A stretch of 64,000 nt of DNA from PALG01 sp964495885. GTDB taxonomy: Bacteria > Bacteroidota > Bacteroidia > Flavobacteriales > Flavobacteriaceae. The translations under genes were made by a program, and so were the position numbers. The stretch lies in contig CAZBWO010000003.1 of the NCBI GenBank assembly GCA_964495885.1, forward strand, positions 62,001 through 126,000. The letters run 5' to 3'. Below the pieces are notes generated by a model. The model made no database searches, had not been told where the DNA came from, and was given only the letters and a program-made list of their open reading frames with translations. Of the stretch, positions 57,989 to 64,000 are shown piece by piece (positions within the stretch are counted from its first letter, which is position 1; every line of letters starts with the position of its first letter).

Positions 57989-58094
57989 AAAGTGCCCTAA
58001 AGTGGAAAAAAACGGAAAAAAGTGCCCTTTTCTGCCCTACAATGGAAATTTTGTCCCTTTTCTGGAAAAGAATGCCCTAAAGTGCCCTAAACGT
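57989..58094 (+). repeat. GTGCCCTAAAGTGG / CTTTTCTG degenerate repeats
   Basis: AGTGCCCTAAAGTGGAAAAA recurs as AGTGCCCTTTTCTGCCCTAC, TTGTCCCTTTTCTGGAAAAG and AATGCCCTAAAGTGCCCTAA. Four diverged units of about 22-30 bp. No protein-like frame fits. Confidence 0.6.
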
Positions 58095-58242
58095 CCGCAC
58101 CCATTTGGAAAACAGCCAATTGGTGTTTTATGTTTGGTCCATCGGATTCCGGAATTGGCGTTTGGAATTTTTAAAAAAGAGAAAATGGATTCTTGTGACG
58201 CACCGATGTAAAATGAAGTTTAACCTTTAAAATTTAGAAATT

Positions 58243-59043
58243 ATGCCAAAACAAAAGAGTGTAATTAAGATTAAGGGAACCATGGATGACATGACCTTTT
58301 ACAAACAAAAAGGGAAACATTATGTTAGAAAGAAAGGTGGAATTGATAGGGAGCGCATCCTTACCGATCCAAATTTCGCCAGGGTTCGGGAGAACATGAG
58401 TGAATTTTCCGCGGCTGCAAAAGTAGCGGCCAAGTTGCGGAAGTCGATAGGTTCACTCGTAAAGCAATTGGGAGGGACTACGGTTCAGGCCCGATTGACG
58501 CGAATTTTTAGAAAGATGATCAATACCGGGGACGGAAAAAGCGGTCAGCGGGACATCCAATTGATGCCCAATAAATTGTTGTTCAGTGAATTTCAATTCA
58601 ATGAGGACAAGAATTTTGGATCTGTTTTTACCGCCATGGTAGATCCCCCCACCATTGATGCCAACCGAAGTGTGGTGTCTTGGGAGGTGCCCGTTTTTGA
58701 TTTGGAAAACGATTTGATCATGCCCATAGGGACGACACATTATAGATTTGTACTGGCCACAACCATTGTGAGTGATCATGAGTACAATGAAGGATCTGAG
58801 ACCTATGTGGCGACCACAGACCCTGCTTTTGTGAAACGGGCGGTGTCGTATTCCGGCTATTTGGATGCCAAGGAGGAATTGGCAGCTCCCATTCCTTTAT
58901 CTACCGATTTAGGATTTGCGGAAGCCTTGCCCGATACGGCTGTTTCGATTACGGTAGTAGGGGTACTTTTCTACAAAGAGGTAAATGGCACCTATTTGTC
59001 CTTGAAAAGTGAACAAGCGTTAGAGTTGATTCTTGCTGCTTAA
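58243..59043 (+). CDS. conserved Flavobacteriaceae-type protein of unknown function
   Basis: A 266-residue protein. The N-terminus is strongly basic and patterned: IKIKGTMDDMTFYKQKGKHYVRKKGGID, spread over residues 8-36, then RVRENMSEFSAAAKVAAKLRKSIGSLVKQL. From memory, proteins with the KGT...FYK......R.KGG.....I..DP.F.R.REN pattern are common in Bacteroidota but uncharacterised. The C-terminal half is beta rich (VSWEVPVFDLENDL, YRFVLATTIVSDHEY). Its long upstream region carries the G-rich array. A terminator follows. Confidence 0.7.
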   Translation: MPKQKSVIKIKGTMDDMTFYKQKGKHYVRKKGGIDRERILTDPNFARVRENMSEFSAAAKVAAKLRKSIGSLVKQLGGTTVQARLTRIFRKMINTGDGKSGQRDIQLMPNKLLFSEFQFNEDKNFGSVFTAMVDPPTIDANRSVVSWEVPVFDLENDLIMPIGTTHYRFVLATTIVSDHEYNEGSETYVATTDPAFVKRAVSYSGYLDAKEELAAPIPLSTDLGFAEALPDTAVSITVVGVLFYKEVNGTYLSLKSEQALELILAA

Positions 59044-59066
59044 TTTGAATCTTGTTTTGCAAGTAA

Positions 59067-59104
59067 AGGGGCCTCCTCGATTTTTGAGGGGGCTTCTTTT
59101 TTTG
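59067..59104 (+). terminator. intrinsic terminator
   Basis: GGGGCCTCCTC/GAGGGGGCTTC stem (one bulge) with T8. Confidence 0.8.
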
Positions 59105-59124
59105 GGTAGGAGCTGGGAGAACAT

Positions 59125-59156
59125 CCCCCCTAGCCCCCCTTCAAAGGGGGGAATTT
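59125..59156. repeat. CCCCCCTAGCCCCCCTTCAAAGGGGGG palindromic repeat
   Basis: CCCCCCTT-CAA-AGGGGGG hairpin preceded by CCCCCCTAG. Sequences of this shape are dispersed repeats in many bacterial genomes. Confidence 0.65.
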
Positions 59157-59316
59157 ATTTTCTTTTCATCTTTGGTTCTTTGCAGCTTTGCAACTCAGAA
59201 TACGGTTTCCCTTATTTTGTATGCCTCTAAAAATTAGTATCTTTAACCAACCCCAATTATATTTAAGATGTATTTTGGGGTTTTTTATATCCCATTAGAA
59301 TTATTTTTTTAAAACC

Positions 59317-61701
59317 ATGGAAGTAAATAATAGCTCTTTACATAAGCTAATCGTATTAATATTTTTAGCGTTTTTCCTGAACAATCAAGTAGTTTTTGCA
59401 CAGAAGCTTTCACTCTTTGAGTTGGAAAAAATGTGTGCTATGAAACAATGGGAGAGCGTAAATAATTTTTTAAACGGAAAAAAATGGGAGTATTACGAAT
59501 CTTCAAAAGGAGATTCTGATAATTATAATACTATTACATGGTCTTTTGAGAAATCTTATGATGATAAAGCCTCCGCTTGGTTTTATTTATATACATATGA
59601 GGGTTTTCCTAATAAAATTGCGTATTCGGTTTTTAATAAGTCTTCATATAATGTCATTCAAAATGCAATTGGAACTAAGGGCTATAAGATAATTGGGAGT
59701 GAAATAGAGGATGACCAATTAATTTCTACCTATGCTAATAGCAAATACATTTTAAAAGTAAGGACAACTAAAAGGCAAAAGAATGACTATTCTTATTCTG
59801 ATGAATCCATTACTGCTTATAGTTTTGAGTTAATTAAGAAATCTAGTGTTTATGATCCAAATAATGGAATCAAAATAGATTATAATGATGATGGCATTAA
59901 AGAGGTACAATACACGTTAAAAAATGGAAAATTAGATGGTCCAATAACTTGGTATTTTGATGATGGTGTGACCATAAAAAAAGAAGGTCAATTCAGGGAA
60001 GGAAAAAAGGAGGGCCATTTTAAAGATTATGATAAACAAAAACAATTACTCACTTCTTATTATTATAAAAATGATGAACTAAGTGGTTTAGTTAAAGTAT
60101 ATGAAGACGGGAAACTCTCTGAGGAAAAAAATTATAAGGATAATGAATTAGATGGTAATGTTACTTACTATTATTATAGTGATGATGATGCTCTTTTTGC
60201 GAAGCAAAAAGGGGGCTATAAGAATGGATTAAAGGAGGGCATATGGAACCTTTTTGGGATAGAGGAAGGTAAGGATAAATTATTAAGTTTTGAGAACTAT
60301 AAAGCAGGGAAAAGAGAAGGTGCTTTTCAAGATGCTGTTGGGGATAGTTTAGTGATTGGGAAATATAAATCAGACCAATTGCATGGGGGATATCGCGTGT
60401 ATTATGATTTTAAAAGGATGTTGATTGGAGGGTTTATAAGTACTGATACTACCAACTTAAAGCTAATAGTTGATGGAAATTACTCTAATGGAGAAAAAGA
60501 GGGGTATTGGAAGAACTATCACCTAACTGGAAACTTAGCTTCTGAAGGGAATTATTCAGAAGATTTAGAACATGGTGAATGGAAGTATTATTATGCAAAA
60601 ATGATTTCAAGTGAAAATGAGGAACCCTTGCACTATTCAGAAGATCTCTATTTAACGGAAAACTACGATTATGGATACTTGTCTGGCCCTTCTCAACGAT
60701 TTTCTTATCTCCAAGAACAAAAATATCCCTGTGATGATACCAATAATGATTCTTGCATTAAAAAGATATATAGAAAAATAGATCTTTTAAAGACCTATAA
60801 AGACAATAAACTGCACGGTAAATATATTCTTAGGGATTCCTTAAATAGATTACTAATACAAGGTAATTATGAGAATGATAATAAAGAAGGGCTTTGGATT
60901 GAACGAATTAATTTAGATATTAAGGAAAATCTCTTTTATTATGAACAGGGTAATTATAAAAATAACCTTCGCACAGGGGAGTGGATATCATACTTTACTG
61001 AGGATGAAGTGTTTTTAAGGAGGGGGTACAAGGAAGGGGAGTTGCATGGTGACTATCTGGAATATGATGTCTCAAATAAGCCATCCATAAAAAAAGTGTT
61101 TAATGAAGGAGATCTTAAAGAAGTTTATATCTATAAAGATAATTCAGCAACTCTAGAAAATCATTATAAGATTTTGAAGGAGGTATTTACCTATTATAAA
61201 GTCCGTAGGACGTCCTATAAAGAAGATGGTTCAAAAATTATAGAGGATTTTTATATTACAAAAACAGAAGAAGATAAACCTAAAATAGCTCACAATGATA
61301 TAAAGAGAAATCTCCCGCTGAAGATAGAATTAGATAAGGAAGATAATTACCCTGATGGTATTTACAAGGAATATGATGCCAAAGGAAGGGTGATTGTTGA
61401 AGGAACCCTTTTAAAGGAAAAGCCTCTCAACGATTGGAATTATTACTTCTACGATGTGAATGTGAAAATGACCATTAAAAACAAAGGTAGGTTTGACCCT
61501 ATTCAGGAATTGGGAGAATTTTATTCCGCTATAGATACAGGTAAACCATTTGATGGCGTTTTTGTGTATTTTGATAAGAAAACTGGCAACAAAGAAGAGC
61601 GTAAAGTAAAAGACGGCTTAAGACATGGACTTACTATTGTTTATGATGAAAATGGTAACAAAATCAATAAAATAAAATATAAAGAAGGGGTGATTAAATA
61701 A
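59317..61701 (+). CDS. large exported YwqK/MORN-like repeat protein
   Basis: A 794-residue protein with an N-terminal signal (hydrophobic LIVLIFLAFFL, cleavage near VFAQ). From about residue 185 to the end it has ~12 or more YwqK/MORN_2-type repeats: LKNGKLDGPITWYFDDG, GQFREGKKEGHFKDYD, KNDELSGLVKVYEDG, GNYSNGEKEGYWKNYH, GNYSEDLEHGEWKYYY, GNYKNNLRTGEWISYF, and more. Databases label related proteins YwqK-family antitoxins, but a size of 794 residues and export make an antitoxin role unlikely here. AT-rich compared with neighbours. Confidence 0.8.
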   Translation: MEVNNSSLHKLIVLIFLAFFLNNQVVFAQKLSLFELEKMCAMKQWESVNNFLNGKKWEYYESSKGDSDNYNTITWSFEKSYDDKASAWFYLYTYEGFPNKIAYSVFNKSSYNVIQNAIGTKGYKIIGSEIEDDQLISTYANSKYILKVRTTKRQKNDYSYSDESITAYSFELIKKSSVYDPNNGIKIDYNDDGIKEVQYTLKNGKLDGPITWYFDDGVTIKKEGQFREGKKEGHFKDYDKQKQLLTSYYYKNDELSGLVKVYEDGKLSEEKNYKDNELDGNVTYYYYSDDDALFAKQKGGYKNGLKEGIWNLFGIEEGKDKLLSFENYKAGKREGAFQDAVGDSLVIGKYKSDQLHGGYRVYYDFKRMLIGGFISTDTTNLKLIVDGNYSNGEKEGYWKNYHLTGNLASEGNYSEDLEHGEWKYYYAKMISSENEEPLHYSEDLYLTENYDYGYLSGPSQRFSYLQEQKYPCDDTNNDSCIKKIYRKIDLLKTYKDNKLHGKYILRDSLNRLLIQGNYENDNKEGLWIERINLDIKENLFYYEQGNYKNNLRTGEWISYFTEDEVFLRRGYKEGELHGDYLEYDVSNKPSIKKVFNEGDLKEVYIYKDNSATLENHYKILKEVFTYYKVRRTSYKEDGSKIIEDFYITKTEEDKPKIAHNDIKRNLPLKIELDKEDNYPDGIYKEYDAKGRVIVEGTLLKEKPLNDWNYYFYDVNVKMTIKNKGRFDPIQELGEFYSAIDTGKPFDGVFVYFDKKTGNKEERKVKDGLRHGLTIVYDENGNKINKIKYKEGVIK

Positions 61702-61794
61702 CCAATCTAGATCTTTCCTGCTCAATTTTTATTTTAAAACTACCAATGGGTAATTTAAGTTTCCAGTAGAATTATGTATTTTTATTCCATCCCC

Positions 61795-61820
61795 AGTAGT
61801 CTAACAGACTACTTTTTTTA
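61795..61820 (+). terminator. intrinsic terminator
   Basis: AGTAGTCT-AAC-AGACTACT hairpin with T7 after the YwqK-like gene. Confidence 0.9.
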
Positions 61821-61881
61821 CGGCTTTCCGCAGCAAATTCCCGGGAAGCTCTTTTAACTTTAAAACCTTGGTTTACTCCCT

Positions 61882-64000
61882 ATGAATCAAACTGTACACA
61901 ATAAACTCGTTTCCTTTATTTGGTCTATTGCAGACGACTGCCTACGGGATGTCTATGTACGCGGGAAATACCGCGATGTCATCCTTCCCATGGTGGTCCT
62001 TAGAAGACTGGATGCCTTGTTGGAACCCACCAAAGATGCTGTGATGGAAGAACTGACCTTTCAGCGGGACGAGGCAAAATTCACCGAATGGGACGAATCG
62101 GGTCTGCGCGACGCAAGCGGCTATGTGTTTTACAATACCAGCCCTTGGACCTTACAGCGCTTACACGATACCGCTACCAACAGCCAGCAAATCCTTCAGG
62201 CAAACTTTGAGGAATACCTTAATGGGTATAGCTCCAATGTAAAGGAGATCATTGAAAAGTTTAAGCTAAAAGCCCAAGTTCGGCACATGGCCAACAAAGA
62301 CGTGTTGCTGGATGTACTTGAAAAGTTTACCTCTCCCTACATCAACGTAACGCCTTTTGAAAAGGAAGACCCACAGGGAAAGAAACTGCCGGCCCTTACC
62401 AATCTGGGCATGGGCTATGTATTTGAGGAGCTTATTAGAAAGTTCAATGAGGAAAACAACGAAGAAGCAGGGGAACACTTTACCCCAAGGGAAGTGATAG
62501 AACTCATGACCCACCTTATTTTTGAACCCATCAAAGACCAGCTTCCCCCGGTGATGACCATCTATGACCCTGCCTGCGGAAGTGGGGGGATGCTTACCGA
62601 ATCGCAAAACTTTATCAAGGACGAAGAGGGCTCCATTCGTGCCATGGGGGATGTGTATCTCTACGGAAAGGAAATCAACGATGAGACTTATGCCATTTGT
62701 AAAAGTGATATGATGATTAAGGGGAACAACCCCGAAAACATCAAAAATGGGTCTACCCTTTCTACCGATGAGTTTGCGGGTACTACCTTCGACTTTATGC
62801 TGTCTAATCCGCCTTATGGAAAATCATGGAAGTCCGATTTAAAATACATCAAGGATGGCAGGCATATCATAGATCCCCGCTTTACAGTTGACCTTAAGGA
62901 CTATTGGGGAACGGTACAGGAAGAAGATGCTACACCCCGTTCTTCCGATGGGCAATTGTTGTTCCTCATGGAAATGGTGAGTAAGATGAAATCCTTAGAC
63001 CAAAGCCCCATGGGAACCCGTATCGCTTCGGTACACAATGGGTCCAGTTTGTTTACCGGCGACGCCGGGGGAGGTGAAAGCAATATACGGCGTTACCTCT
63101 TGGAAAATGACTGGGTGGAAGCCATTATCCAAATGCCCAATAACCTTTTTTACAATACGGGGATTACCACCTATATCTGGTTGTTGAGCAACCATAAAAA
63201 AGCCTCCCAACAAGGCAAAGTCCTTTTGATTGATGCGTCGGGGCAATACCAAAAGCTCCGTAAAAATTTAGGACAAAAGAACTGCGAGTTTACCAAAGAC
63301 CATATTGATGCCATTACCAAAGCGTATTTAGATTTTAAATCCGTGGACAGGGAGCAAGAAACCGACCTCTGTGCGAAGGTGTTTGACAATGAAGATTTTG
63401 GGTATTACAAAGTCACCATAGAACGCCCTAAACGCTTAAAGGTGCAGTTCTCCCAAGAGCGGATGGAAAGCCTACGCTATGACCCTAAATTACAGGCCCC
63501 CATGCAATGGGCCTATAAGACCTATGGCGACCAAGTGTATGAAAGCATTAAGGAGTTACAGAAACCCATCTTGACATGGTGTGAAGACGAAGGGATAGAG
63601 TTGAACAGTAAAGATAAGACCAAGCTGTTCAAGCAGGCCACTTGGAACGACCAAAAACGCATCTTGGAGTTCACCCAAAAATTTGCCGAGTTGTTTTATG
63701 GGGAGGAAGTTTATGATGATGCCAATCCTATTTTGGAAGAATTAAGCGGCGCTATCAAGGAAAACAAAAAGATGGCAGCCAAGGATATTAAAACTATTAT
63801 GGAGGCCGTAAGTTGGTATGATGCCGAAGCGGAAAAAGTAATCAATAAAACCGTAAAACTTACGGGCGACAAACTAAACAAACTCCTACGGCAATTAGAT
63901 TGTAGCGTAGAAGACCTACCCAACTTTGGGTATTACCCTCTTTGTCATTCAGAGCAAAGCGAAGAATCTCATAAAAAGAATCTGTACCTCACCTACGAAA
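61882..64000 (+). CDS. hsdM: type I restriction-modification methyltransferase subunit HsdM, 3' truncated by window edge
   Basis: 706 codons are visible and the frame is open at the end. HsdM_N spans about 5-150 (WSIADDCLRDVYVRGKYRDVI). The N6-adenine MTase has the pre-motif GEHFTPREVIELM, SAM motif I YDPACGSGGM (about 228-237) and motif IV SNPPYG (about 308-313). HsdM dimers with HsdS methylate, and with HsdR restrict, bipartite sites. hsdS and hsdR are presumably downstream. Near the end the frame passes through a dispersed repeat encoding CHSEQSEESH. Confidence 0.93.
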   Translation, partial: MNQTVHNKLVSFIWSIADDCLRDVYVRGKYRDVILPMVVLRRLDALLEPTKDAVMEELTFQRDEAKFTEWDESGLRDASGYVFYNTSPWTLQRLHDTATNSQQILQANFEEYLNGYSSNVKEIIEKFKLKAQVRHMANKDVLLDVLEKFTSPYINVTPFEKEDPQGKKLPALTNLGMGYVFEELIRKFNEENNEEAGEHFTPREVIELMTHLIFEPIKDQLPPVMTIYDPACGSGGMLTESQNFIKDEEGSIRAMGDVYLYGKEINDETYAICKSDMMIKGNNPENIKNGSTLSTDEFAGTTFDFMLSNPPYGKSWKSDLKYIKDGRHIIDPRFTVDLKDYWGTVQEEDATPRSSDGQLLFLMEMVSKMKSLDQSPMGTRIASVHNGSSLFTGDAGGGESNIRRYLLENDWVEAIIQMPNNLFYNTGITTYIWLLSNHKKASQQGKVLLIDASGQYQKLRKNLGQKNCEFTKDHIDAITKAYLDFKSVDREQETDLCAKVFDNEDFGYYKVTIERPKRLKVQFSQERMESLRYDPKLQAPMQWAYKTYGDQVYESIKELQKPILTWCEDEGIELNSKDKTKLFKQATWNDQKRILEFTQKFAELFYGEEVYDDANPILEELSGAIKENKKMAAKDIKTIMEAVSWYDAEAEKVINKTVKLTGDKLNKLLRQLDCSVEDLPNFGYYPLCHSEQSEESHKKNLYLTYE
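63943..63970. repeat. GTCATTC...GAATCTC dispersed repeat inside hsdM
   Basis: TGTCATTCAGAGCAAAGCGA then AGAATCTC, read in frame as CHSEQSEES. Same family as 52019-52057 and 57377-57404, but the best-preserved copy. Confidence 0.75.

Noticed and set aside
57728..58211. Two short plus-strand frames over the G-rich and GTGCCC repeats
   Set aside because: Their residues simply reflect the repeats (Gly/Trp/Val and Lys/Cys/Pro runs), and neither has a family-like pattern.
59317..61701. Antitoxin of a toxin-antitoxin pair
   Set aside because: The protein is large and exported, and no adjacent toxin-like gene is present.

Overview
The window is chromosomal DNA of a Bacteroidota bacterium, very probably a member of Flavobacteriaceae. 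The evidence is Bacteroidota-type promoters (-7 element TAnnTTTG, e.g. 26792-26799), weak Shine-Dalgarno sites, a type IX secretion C-terminal sorting domain, an S16 protein with a long Ala/Glu tail, a DnaE with a fused DnaQ-type exonuclease, and many SPII lipoproteins. The genus cannot be fixed from the sequence alone.

Left core (1-26.9 kb). This is housekeeping: trmB (cut by the window edge), a LysE-type exporter, an alkyltransferase-like protein, an Fe-S/electron-transfer cluster (Mrp ATPase, NifU domain protein, ferredoxin-NADP reductase, ferredoxin), an SGNH lipoprotein, a metallophosphoesterase, a decayed DUF3050-like pseudogene, glutaryl-CoA dehydrogenase, the rpsP-rimM-trmN6 operon, dnaE, a LytS/LytT-like two-component pair, a large T9SS cargo protein, a cluster of unknown secreted proteins, thioredoxin, a ClpP-family protease and a DUF58 protein.

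Integrative element (26928-47557). A 20.55-kb element sits in the 3' end of tRNA-Asp(GTC), bounded by 79-bp direct repeats with one mismatch. Its backbone is a tyrosine integrase, a Sak4-like ATPase, a DUF3871 protein, a winged-helix replication-type protein with a structured leader, and a RadC-like protein. No relaxase or conjugation genes are visible. It carries two defence-like modules. The first (29844-35116) has a CHAT/caspase-like protease, a PD-(D/E)XK-like nuclease partner, a TM0106-type RecB-nuclease/helicase and a small HTH protein; the same ~60-bp palindrome-containing sequence lies just upstream of both effector transcripts, which suggests one regulon. The second (40392-47373) is a tight five-gene run: type III Mod, Res, TcmP, DUF5131 and a SIR2-like protein. 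The first module is the best candidate for an undescribed system.

Right region (47.6-64 kb). It holds a lipoprotein, a cold-shock protein, pyruvate phosphate dikinase, a papain-like secreted protease, a DASS-type transporter, an eCIS-core/LysM/cell-wall-hydrolase-like fusion, unknown small proteins, a large YwqK/MORN-like repeat protein, and the start of a type I RM locus (hsdM, cut by the window end). The intergenic spaces are long and full of dispersed repeats: a 107-bp element in two copies with compensatory stem changes, GTGAATA-type tandem repeats, CTTTG-rich tracts, a GTCATTC...GAATCTC repeat (one copy read in frame inside hsdM), and a G-quadruplex-prone GGGGTTAAGGT array.
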